DNA of 64,000 nt from Mycolicibacterium monacense. GTDB taxonomy: Bacteria; Actinomycetota; Actinomycetes; Mycobacteriales; Mycobacteriaceae. Below the pieces are notes generated by a model that did not search any database, had not been told where the DNA came from, and saw only the letters and a list, made by a program, of their open reading frames with translations. The position numbers were made by a program, and so were the translations under genes. Below are positions 37,734 to 45,347 of the stretch, in pieces (position 1 is the first letter of the stretch; each line of letters begins with the position of its first letter). The DNA lies in contig NZ_AP022617.1 of NCBI RefSeq assembly GCF_010731575.1, positions 5,642,001 to 5,706,000 of the forward strand, written 5' to 3'.

Positions 37734-38828
37734 TCAGTGCAAGAGCTGCCACCAACCCAAGAAGGCTGCTCCATTGTGCTGTATGTAGTCGATTCGCACC
37801 TGATCCGATACTCGACCGCGCCTGAATTGTCCGTCACCGTAGTACTTCAATTGCAGTGCCAAGTTCTCGGCCGCGATTGTCGCGGCTTTGTCGATGGCCG
37901 CCTTCGGTAGACGCTGGTTCAAGTAGGTATTCTGACGGCAGGTTCTGAGGATCTCTACAAGGGCCTCGGTTCGGCACGCGATCGGCGTCGACTCCTGGCG
38001 GTATCTGTAGCTCTCGTCCGAGGCGATGCGGTCGATAAGGCGACCAACGTACGTTGTGGTCAGCGCCCTATCGCAGTAATCGACTCTGAGGGAAGCGCAC
38101 GCGGCGTACGCCATCCAATGACTCTGCTGCGCCAAACCGTATCCGTCATGAAGCATCTGTTCCATTGCTACACGGACGCGCGGTATATGTCGCGAAGATT
38201 GCATCAACGCGAATAATGCCTCCCCCGTGTAATAGTCGCTCTCAAACTGGCGGATCTCTCCGGTTGAGAAGACCCGCTTGTGAACGAAACTTCCCTCTTT
38301 CAGTTGCGAGATGATGTAGTTCTCCAGGCTAGTGCAATGCAGGTCGAAGCCTTCGGGGTACAGGGAAGCGAGCGACGCAGTATCGGTTTCGCTAGCCAAC
38401 TGGGCGTACCCGCGGATCATCAGCGCGGCGAGCCCGACATTGCCAAGTTTGACCGCGTCTCTTGCCGTAACGCACAGCGCGGGAGAGGGACCTGTGTGCC
38501 AAGGCGGCGCTTTCGTTCTAGCCCGGATATACAGCACCGCTGCCATTAATGCCCGCTTCTCGCGGCCGGATAGATCAATTGAGAGGGTATGGATGGCCTT
38601 GCACATGAACCAAACGGTTCCGCAGTGGCGCAGCAGATTGTAACCCTCGCCGGTTTGATCCGGTGCGAGGTGCTTGTGGGCGTACACGAACCTCCCGCTG
38701 TCATCGAGCAATGAGAAGAGGTGGTTGACGCAACTCCTAACAATCACCTCGGCAGCCGACTTCGCGTTTCCCGCTACGCGCCTCATGGTGGTCCCGTCTA
38801 GTGGCTGTACAACGTCGCCATGCTTCAT
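37734..38828 (-). CDS. Stand-alone alpha/alpha-toroid protein, glucuronyl C5-epimerase-like
   Basis: A 364-residue protein with no signal peptide. Repeated helical motifs suggest an (alpha/alpha) barrel: DDSGRFVYAHKHLAPDQTGEGYNLLRHCGTVWFMCKAIHTL, AALMIRGYAQLAS, YTGEALFALMQ, SHWMAYAACASLRV. The YNLLRHxGTxW pattern resembles the toroid domain of glucuronyl C5-epimerase-like and related sugar- or peptide-processing proteins. It shares the layout, and the RxxGTxW / QAGATW pattern, with the toroid module of the nearby ATP-grasp proteins but is far diverged. It is divergent from the ATP-grasp pseudogene; before the IS256-type insertion the two starts were about 375 bp apart. Activity unknown. Confidence 0.55.
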   Translation of the reverse strand: MKHGDVVQPLDGTTMRRVAGNAKSAAEVIVRSCVNHLFSLLDDSGRFVYAHKHLAPDQTGEGYNLLRHCGTVWFMCKAIHTLSIDLSGREKRALMAAVLYIRARTKAPPWHTGPSPALCVTARDAVKLGNVGLAALMIRGYAQLASETDTASLASLYPEGFDLHCTSLENYIISQLKEGSFVHKRVFSTGEIRQFESDYYTGEALFALMQSSRHIPRVRVAMEQMLHDGYGLAQQSHWMAYAACASLRVDYCDRALTTTYVGRLIDRIASDESYRYRQESTPIACRTEALVEILRTCRQNTYLNQRLPKAAIDKAATIAAENLALQLKYYGDGQFRRGRVSDQVRIDYIQHNGAAFLGWWQLLH

Positions 38829-38929
38829 GCGGTCCTACAGGATTGGCATCTGCAACAATCGTAGTCCGCAGTCCCAAGCGGACAGGCGGGTGAATTATTG
38901 AGTCGAAGACGTCTTGGGCTGCCCGACGG

Positions 38930-38937
38930 CCGAAGGG
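38930..38937. repeat. Left target-site duplication of the IS256-family element
   Basis: ccgaaggg, repeated exactly at 40410-40417 on the other side of the element. Eight base pairs is the usual IS256-family duplication length. Confidence 0.85.
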
Positions 38938-40409
38938 GAGCAATGATCAGAACCTGTGGATGACCCTCGGTGGGGCGGCATGAAAGTGGGCGCACCTTCC
39001 CGGGGATGATCTGAAGTCCAAGGTTCTCTGATCAAGACCGGCGTTGACGCGCTGGTTGGGAAGGTACGCCCATGCTCACCGTAGTTCACGACACCGATGA
39101 GGCCAACGCCAATGACGGCGGTGGTCGGTCGTTGTTGGATGAGATCGTGCGCGACGGCGCCCGGCAGATGCTGGCCGCGGCGCTGAAGGCTGAGGTGGCC
39201 GCCTACATCGATGCCCACGCCGGTGAGCTCGATGAGAGCGGTCGCCGGCTGGTGGTCCGCAACGGCTCCCACGCCGGGCGTGAGGTGTTGACCGCCGCGG
39301 GCGCGGTGGCGGTGACCGCGCCGCGGGTCAACGACAAGCGTATCGACGCCGATACCGGTGAGCGGCAGCGGTTTTCCTCGGCGATCCTGCCGGCGTGGGC
39401 GCGCAAGTCCCCGCAGATGACTGAGGTGCTGCCGCTGCTGTACCTGCACGGCCTGTCGACCAGTGACTTCGGGCCGGCCTTGGAGCAGTTCCTCGGGTCC
39501 AGTGCCGGGCTCTCGGCGACGACGATCACACGGCTGACCAGCCAGTGGCAGGAGGAGGCCAAGGCCTTCGGGGCCCGGGATCTGTCGGGCACTGACTTCG
39601 TCTACCTGTGGGTCGACGGCATTCACCTCAAGGTCCGCCTCGAGCAGGAGAAGCTGTGCCTGTTGGTGATGATCGGGGTCCGCTCCGATGGCCGCAAGGA
39701 ACTCGTCGCCCTGGCCGACGGGTATCGAGAATCGACCGAGTCGTGGGCCGATCTGCTGCGGTCGTGTCGCCGCCGCGGGATGATCGCCCCGGTGTTGGCC
39801 GTCGGTGACGGTGCACTGGGCTTTTGGAAGGCGATGCGCGAGGTGTTCCCGGCTACCCGCGAGCAGCGCTGCTGGTTTCACAAACAGGCCAATGTCCTTT
39901 CCTGCCTGCCCAAATCGGCGCAACCCGGTGCGGTCGCGGCGATGCGGGAGATCTACAACGCCGAGGACCTCGACCACGCGCAGGTCGCGATCAAGGCCTT
40001 CGAGATCGACTACGGCGCCAAGTACCCCAAGGCGGTCGCCAAGATCGTCGACGACGCCGACGTGCTGTTGGAGTTCTACAAATACCCAGCCGAACACTGG
40101 ATCCACTTGCGCACCACGAATCCGATCGAATCAACCTTCGCCACCGTGCGATTGCGGACGAAGGTCACCAAGGGGCCGGGATCCCGCGCGGCCGGAATTG
40201 CCATGGCCTACAAGCTTATCGACGCCGCACAAGCCCGGTGGCGGGCAGTCAACGCACCCCACCTGGTCGCCCTCGTCCGTGCCGGCGCCGTCTTCCACAA
40301 AGGCAAGCTACTCGAACGCCCCGCCGACATCACACCGCCCGAGCCGGCCGAATCAACCGAAACGGAGGTCGCCTGAAACACCCCGATCCACAGGTATTGA
40401 CAATTCCTC
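38938..40409 (+). mobile_element. Complete IS256-family insertion sequence (1472 bp)
   Basis: Imperfect 24-bp terminal inverted repeats (38938-38961 and 40386-40409, 19 of 24 positions equal, all sharing acctgtggat) enclose one transposase gene. An 8-bp direct repeat, ccgaaggg, flanks the element. It landed in the intergenic space between the stand-alone toroid gene and the toroid/ATP-grasp gene, possibly separating one or both from their promoters. Confidence 0.88.
39072..40376 (+). CDS. IS256-family (mutator-type) transposase
   Basis: A 434-residue transposase of the Mutator/IS256 class. The DDE residues are expected in YLWVDGIHLKVR, AVGDGALGFWKA and the Glu of RTTNPIESTFATVRLRT; REQRCWFHKQANVL is the C/D-x2-H-type signature of the family. 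Full length and with no visible lesion, so it may be active. Confidence 0.93.
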   Translation: MLTVVHDTDEANANDGGGRSLLDEIVRDGARQMLAAALKAEVAAYIDAHAGELDESGRRLVVRNGSHAGREVLTAAGAVAVTAPRVNDKRIDADTGERQRFSSAILPAWARKSPQMTEVLPLLYLHGLSTSDFGPALEQFLGSSAGLSATTITRLTSQWQEEAKAFGARDLSGTDFVYLWVDGIHLKVRLEQEKLCLLVMIGVRSDGRKELVALADGYRESTESWADLLRSCRRRGMIAPVLAVGDGALGFWKAMREVFPATREQRCWFHKQANVLSCLPKSAQPGAVAAMREIYNAEDLDHAQVAIKAFEIDYGAKYPKAVAKIVDDADVLLEFYKYPAEHWIHLRTTNPIESTFATVRLRTKVTKGPGSRAAGIAMAYKLIDAAQARWRAVNAPHLVALVRAGAVFHKGKLLERPADITPPEPAESTETEVA

Positions 40410-40417
40410 CCGAAGGG
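40410..40417. repeat. Right target-site duplication of the IS256-family element
   Basis: ccgaaggg, identical to the copy at 38930-38937. Confidence 0.85.
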
Positions 40418-40844
40418 TGGAAATTCGGTCAGATCTGCCGCACCGCATGCAAGAGCCGTGGAACTCAGGTACCTGGTCGGAGGGACACTGATTGCTTTCA
40501 GGCAGTTGAGCTCGGCTAATCGATCAACAGAGAATATGGCTGACGCTTCTAGGCCGATTCGCGCCCTCAAGCGAGAACCGCGTGGAAGACTCCTGATGAG
40601 TCCTGACGGTCGTTCCCGGGGCTAGCGCTAGACGCGATCGGGCCGAGGGCGACATGGCCAATAGAGTATGAGTTAGGTCCCAGATGGCGGAGAGAACCCA
40701 CAATCGAGTCGCAGCAACTTCAGGCGCCGATTCGCTCGGATCGAACGGCCAACTGCGCGAGTCGGTCTCAGCCGTAACGTGTTCTCCCAATCGGGCTTCT
40801 TCTGGTGGCGTTGTGAATCGCCCTGGATTTGATGGAGGCTCGGG

Positions 40845-41690
40845 CTATTGGATTTCGACCAGGGGTTGGTCGGTCCGTTTCGTAGCGTAGAAGATGGCTT
40901 CGAATTCCGTGGGCGGTATGTCGTTGAGGTAGCCGTGCAGACGTGCTGTGTTGTGCCAGTGCACCCAGCTCAGGGTGGCCAGTTCGACATCGTCGACGGT
41001 CTTCCAGGGACCGGTGCGGGCCGGGCCGTAGATCAGCTCAGATTTGTAATAGCCGTTCACCGTCTCGGCGAGGGCGTTATCGAAGCTGTCACCGATGGAC
41101 CCGATGGAGGGCACCGCACCGATCTCAGCCAACCGTTGACCGTAGCGGATAGACGTGAACTGCGATCCCGCGTCGGAGTGACATCTCAAGCCCGGCAACG
41201 TGTTTCCGCGTGACCAGCGGGCCATCTCAATCGCATCGAGCACCATCGTGGTCCGCATGTTCGACGCGACTCGCCAGCCGACGATCATCCGGCTGAACAC
41301 GTCGACGATGAAGCAGACGTAGGCCACACCGGCCCAGGTCGCGACGTAGGTCAGGTCGGTAACCCAGAGCTGATTGGGGGCAGCTGCGGTGAAGTTGCGC
41401 TTGACCAGATCGGGATGTCGCCCGGTGCCAAGATCGGGCTTGGTGGTGCGGACCCGTTTGCCGCGGCGCACCCCTTCGATGCCGGCGGCCCGCATCAGCC
41501 GGGCCACCTGATCACGGCCCACATCGTGGCCGGCCCGCTGTGCTGCCCTCCACAGCTTGTGCGCCCCGTAGACGCAGTAGTTGTCCTCCCACAACCCGAC
41601 CAGGGCCGGGCCCAGGACGGCATCACGCTGGGCCCGCCGCGACAGACCGCGGGACTTCGCCGCGTAGTAGGTGCTCGGAGCCATCGACAC
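40845..41690 (-). CDS. IS3-family transposase orfB (catalytic part)
   Basis: Integrase-core protein: NQLWVTDLTYVATWAGVAYVCFIVDVFSRMIVGW contains the first Asp, RCHSDAGSQFTS the second and SFDNALAETVNGYYKSELI the Glu of the DDE triad. The first recognisable start here is internal; the frame continues upstream (IDGNREEFGVEPICTVLRSAGVSMAPSTYY), so the working enzyme is most likely an OrfAB fusion made by -1 frameshifting at the orfA end (~41762-41770). Confidence 0.9.
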   Translation of the reverse strand: MSMAPSTYYAAKSRGLSRRAQRDAVLGPALVGLWEDNYCVYGAHKLWRAAQRAGHDVGRDQVARLMRAAGIEGVRRGKRVRTTKPDLGTGRHPDLVKRNFTAAAPNQLWVTDLTYVATWAGVAYVCFIVDVFSRMIVGWRVASNMRTTMVLDAIEMARWSRGNTLPGLRCHSDAGSQFTSIRYGQRLAEIGAVPSIGSIGDSFDNALAETVNGYYKSELIYGPARTGPWKTVDDVELATLSWVHWHNTARLHGYLNDIPPTEFEAIFYATKRTDQPLVEIQ

Positions 41691-41761
41691 TCCTGCTGAT
41701 CGCAGGACGGTGCAGATGGGCTCGACCCCGAACTCCTCACGGTTGCCGTCGATGAAATCGA

Positions 41762-42106
41762 CTATTTCTTGTGTTGGCGGTCGAGCTCCGCCCCGAAGAA
41801 ACTCGCTGCCCGTTTCAGTATCTCGTTGGCACGCTTCAGTTCTCGGTTCTCCTGCTCGAGCTCCTTAAGGCGCGCCGATTCTACGGTCGACACCCCAGGC
41901 GCCACGCCTTCGTCGATGTCGGCCTGGCGCACCCAAGTGCGCACCGACTCCACGCCGTAACCGAGCTGGTTAGCCACCCGCGCCACCGTGCCCTGGGTGG
42001 TGCCCAGCTCGGTGCGCAACGATCGAACCATCCGCACCGCCGCGGCCTTCTCCTCGGGGCTGTAGCGACGCGTCGTGGGCTTCCCAGCAGACTGTTCCTT
42101 CGACAT
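41762..42106 (-). CDS. IS3-family transposase orfA (HTH part)
   Basis: A 114-residue protein starting MSKEQSAGKPTTRRYSPEEKAAAVRMV, with a helix-turn-helix (QGTVARVANQLGYGVESVRTWVRQADID) and a C-terminal leucine-zipper-like segment (ARLKELEQENRELKRANEILKRAASFF) used for multimerisation. Its stop TAG comes just after CACAAGAAA; orfB is in the -1 frame, as expected for the family. Confidence 0.9.
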   Translation of the reverse strand: MSKEQSAGKPTTRRYSPEEKAAAVRMVRSLRTELGTTQGTVARVANQLGYGVESVRTWVRQADIDEGVAPGVSTVESARLKELEQENRELKRANEILKRAASFFGAELDRQHKK

Positions 42107-42160
42107 ACCTGCATCCTCGTTTCCAAGGTCAGGAGCCTCCAGCATTTCCAGGGCGATTCA

Positions 42161-43271
42161 TTGGTGTTGGGTCGTGTGGTTCGGGTCTTGGTCGGGGTGA
42201 TATTGATGCCGGTATTGCGTTGGGTGGGCGTTATTTGCTTGCGGCGCAGCGTGCGGGGGGTGATTTTCTCTACGAGGTTGATTGGGTGAGCGGTGCCGAG
42301 TCGCCGGATGACAGCGCTGTGCGCCAGGCGGGCGCGACGTGGGGTATGGCTTTGTTGTACCGGGAGACTGGTGATCTGGCGTATCGGGCGGCTTTGGACC
42401 GGTCGTTGGCTCGGTGGCTTGCAGAGGCGAGGGTCGGTGAGGGTCGGCAGTGGCTAGGCCAGGGGGGAGCTCGGTCGGGGCGACTGGGATCGGTGGCTTT
42501 GGTCGGGTTGGCGCTGCTCGAGTGTCTCAGCGGACCGACCGGTAGTGCGGATCCGACGGTGGCCCGTGAGGCGCTCGGTGCGTTGTGTGCGTTTGTGGAG
42601 GACGCGCGCTTGCCTGGTGGGGGGTTTCGCGGAGCGTTCGACCCAGAGTCCGGTGTCCACTCGGGTTCGGCGGATCCGTATTCCTCGGGGGAGGCTTTGT
42701 TGCTCTTGGCGCGTACAGGTCTTGAGCTCGGGGTTCCCGATCGTGTGACGAGGGTGCTGGGCTGGGCGGAAGAGGATTACGACATGTTCGTCGCGAAGCC
42801 GCTGGCCGCGGAGCCTGATCCGGCTCTGACCAAGGGGTACTTCCAGTGGAGTGCGATGAGCTGGTTCGCCTTGGCGGACGCTGGGTTTGCGCCCGAGGTG
42901 TGGGGCCGGCGGCTGGTCGAGCAAGCGCTGTGGATGGTCGATGTTCACCGCACGTTGACGCGTACCCGAAATACCGGGTACGCCTACGAGGGCATTGTGC
43001 CGGCGTGGAGTGGGCCCGCCGCACGGGCGACGATGACACTGCGCGGCGACTGGCCTGTGTTATCCATCAGGGCTTGCGCAAGCTGTGCTCATGGCAGCTT
43101 GGACACCCGCTGGCTCCAGCAACGCTGCGCGCAGCTCCGGAGCGGTTCCACGGGGCGGTGCAAAACCATAGGAGTGAGCCAGCGCTACGGATCGACGTCA
43201 CCCAGCACCAGCTTCACGCGCTGATCCTGGCACGCAGATACGGCATCGACACAGCAGAACACTCATGCACC
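42161..43271 (+). repeat. Toroid module, copy 1 (direct repeat of 46765-47876)
   Basis: Nearly identical to 46765-47876. By eye I found two adjacent base changes, one further substitution and one missing G. The left match extends another 20 bp on the far side of the IS3-family insertion (40794-40813 matches 46748-46767). Outside these limits the two loci are unrelated. Codon use in the block (many TTG, GGT and GTT codons) differs from the flanking ATP-grasp sequence. Confidence 0.93.
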
Positions 43272-44405
43272 ACGGACGAAACGGTCGTGGCGAGGAAGCT
43301 CGATGCGCACGACGAGCCAAATGTCTACTCGGAATCAGGGGTTACGTCTTCTCCCCTTGTCGCTCATCTTCGCTTTGGCCTACGCCTGATCTACGGGCGC
43401 CTGGCCGACGAGTTCACGGCACTCGGTTTCGGGGTCGAAGTGATCGGCCACATGTTGCTGGTGACGCGGGGAAGCAAGCGGTGCTTCTTCTACGAGGGTG
43501 ACTCGAGCTTCACTTCCCTCATGGCAATGAAAGTGCTCAAGGACAAAGAACTATCACGGATCATGTTCCAGCGAGCCGGACTCAGCATCGCGGAGGGATT
43601 TGCGTTCACCAGAAACGAGAAGCTCTCTGCCCTCGAAAAGGTCAGACAACTCAGCCCCGTAGTCGTCAAGCCAGTGGCCGGCCACAAGGGGCAGGGCGCG
43701 TCCGTCAACGTGACGCCCGAATCCTTCGAGGCGGCATGGTCTGCCGCTTCAGATGCCGTCGCTGAGGCCGGCGTCTCGACGGTCTCGGACTACGAGATCC
43801 TCGTTGAAAAATTCTTTCCGGACGGGGATGAGGCTAGATATCTGGTCGTCGGCGGCACCTGTGTGGCGGTGCTGCTCAGGTTGCCCCCCAAGGTGTACGG
43901 GGATGGGCGCAGCACCGTTCGTCAGCTCATCGAACACGAGAACAGAACTCGGCGCCTCAATCCTAGTTTGAGAGCGGTCAGCGGGATGATTCGCCTTGAC
44001 GAACAACGACATTCAATCATCCGTTCGCAAGGATACTCACTCGATTCGGTGCCAGCGCTCGGTGCTTGCGTGATCATTGATTGGAAGGGTGGCCTCTCCA
44101 CAGGTGCGAACTCACGCGATATCACAAGCGATGCGCATAGAAGTATGAAGCGGGTCGCAGAGAAGGTCGCCGCGGCCGTGCCTGGCCTCGACATCGTTGG
44201 TGTGGACATCCTCGCTAGAGATCACACGGCAGAAGCGACGCCCGACAACTACATCATCGTGGAAGCAAATACCCGCCCGAACATCTCCGGGCATCTCTAC
44301 CCGGTCTTCGGCGAGCCCGTCAACGTCGCCAGGATCATCGCCGAAAACTGCGCGCAGAACATGGGTTTCGATGTCGACACGTTGCGGAGGACGCGGCGGG
44401 AATGA

Positions 44406-44708
44406 CACGGTGAAGGCGTCCGTCGCGATCCGGACCGTGGTGACTGCCGCCGGCCGATGCCATGGGTAGTTCCCTCGCAGACGTTTGAGAGCGGAAGCCA
44501 CCGATCCCAGCTTCGGGGTGACCTGCCGCTCATCGACCACGTGGATCGTTCTGGAAGCCTGTTTCAGCGTCGGCCCCCTTGTCCCCGACGTTGCTGAACA
44601 TTAACTCCGATCGATTAACCAGATACAACACGGAGCGTTCTATCGGCGAGTACATTTGCTAGATGACGTAGCCAGTGCACTTGTCGCCATTAACGTAGCG
44701 GGGGGCAG
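44406..44708. other. 303-bp region before the SET-domain gene
   Basis: No gene recognised. The last third is AT-rich (cattaactccgatcgattaac at about 44600-44620 and gatacaac nearby) and could hold the promoter for the SET gene and the large ATP-grasp gene. GGGGGG at 44700-44705 is close to the ATG at 44709. Confidence 0.35.
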
Positions 44709-45242
44709 ATGGGGTCCACGATCGGCAATTCGCCAGCGGTCGGTCGCGTTGCGGTTCTGTACAGCGACGGGCAATTCCGACTGGTGTCGAGGGTGGCCGC
44801 TTCCCCGGGCGAGCGGTTACTGTCGATATCTGGAGTGACAACTAGGGTGCGTACTCGGTATTCGATACAGATCAGCTCCACGTCCCACATCGACGTAGCA
44901 GAATCGATCGGTTCGGCAGCCATGATCGAGGATCATCCTTGGCGCTTCACCAACCACAGCTGCGAGCCCAACGCGGTCGTTCGAGGACGGCACCTCGTCT
45001 CGCTGACGGCCATCGAAGTCGGCGACGAGGTAACGTTCAATTACAACACCACCGAGTACGTTCTGGCCGAGCCATTCGTCTGTAACTGTGGAAGTCCTCG
45101 GTGCGTGGGAGCGGTCAGGGGCTTCGTTCACCTCCGTGACGCTGAACGGAGACAACTGCTGCCGCTACTCGCGAGCCACCTCGTGGCCGTTTTCGACACG
45201 GAGGCGTCCTCCTACCGGCCGTCGGCGCGCCAATCGCCATGA
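44709..45242 (+). CDS. SET-domain protein, putative lysine methyltransferase
   Basis: A 177-residue protein containing a compact SET domain. The AdoMet/lysine-site motif FTNHSCEPNAVV is at residues 80-91, GDEVTFNYNTTEY at 105-117, and a post-SET-like cysteine cluster CNCGSPRCVG (C125, C127, C132) follows; in known SET enzymes NHSCxPN and the Tyr after ELTFNY-type segments are catalytic. The N-terminus (GRVAVLYSDGQFRLVSRVAASPGERLLSISG) fits the SET-N strands. It lies between two ATP-grasp genes, 105 bp before the large fusion gene, so a modified Lys in a partner protein or peptide is a reasonable guess. SET proteins are uncommon in mycobacteria. Confidence 0.75.
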   Translation: MGSTIGNSPAVGRVAVLYSDGQFRLVSRVAASPGERLLSISGVTTRVRTRYSIQISSTSHIDVAESIGSAAMIEDHPWRFTNHSCEPNAVVRGRHLVSLTAIEVGDEVTFNYNTTEYVLAEPFVCNCGSPRCVGAVRGFVHLRDAERRQLLPLLASHLVAVFDTEASSYRPSARQSP

Positions 45243-45347
45243 CACGCAGAACGTCCGGTCTCGGGTCCAGACCCAAACGGCGTATGTCGCGGGGCATCAG
45301 ACTGCGCACAAGCGATTCGCTCATGAAACGACCTTGGAACCCGAGCT

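Larger units (their letters stand above)
40814..42160 (-). mobile_element. IS3-family insertion sequence (1347 bp) inside the toroid/ATP-grasp gene
   Basis: Ends carry inverted repeats starting tgaatcgccctgga at 40814 and its complement ending at 42160. The flanking ttg at 40811-40813 and 42161-42163 is a 3-bp target duplication, confirmed by the uninterrupted sister copy, which has a single ttg at 46765-46767. Contains overlapping orfA and orfB on the minus strand. Confidence 0.9.
40684..44405 (+). pseudogene. Broken toroid + cyanophycin-synthetase-like ATP-grasp gene
   Basis: Three pieces form one ancestral gene. 40684-40813 encodes MAERTHNRV...NRASSGGV. An IS3-family element (40814-42160) with a 3-bp duplication (ttg) interrupts it. 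42161-43007 continues with the toroid module (GGRYLLAAQRAGGDFLYEVDW). One G is missing near 43007 compared with the intact copy at 47611, shifting the frame; beyond it lies the rest of the toroid and an ATP-grasp domain. Removing the IS and one duplication and restoring the G gives exactly 791 codons. The ATP-grasp part (~43330-44390) has VVVKPVAGHKGQGASVNV, GDEARYLVVGGTCVAVLLR, VGVDILA and IIVEANTRPNISGH, like the ligase domain of CphA-type enzymes. The fragment from 42846 could still be translated, but normal function is unlikely. Confidence 0.8.

Noticed and set aside
42846..44405. Reading the ATP-grasp part as an intact 519-residue gene starting at 42846
   Set aside because: Its first ~55 codons read the toroid module in the wrong frame. 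Comparison with the intact copy shows that a missing G near 43007 created this frame.
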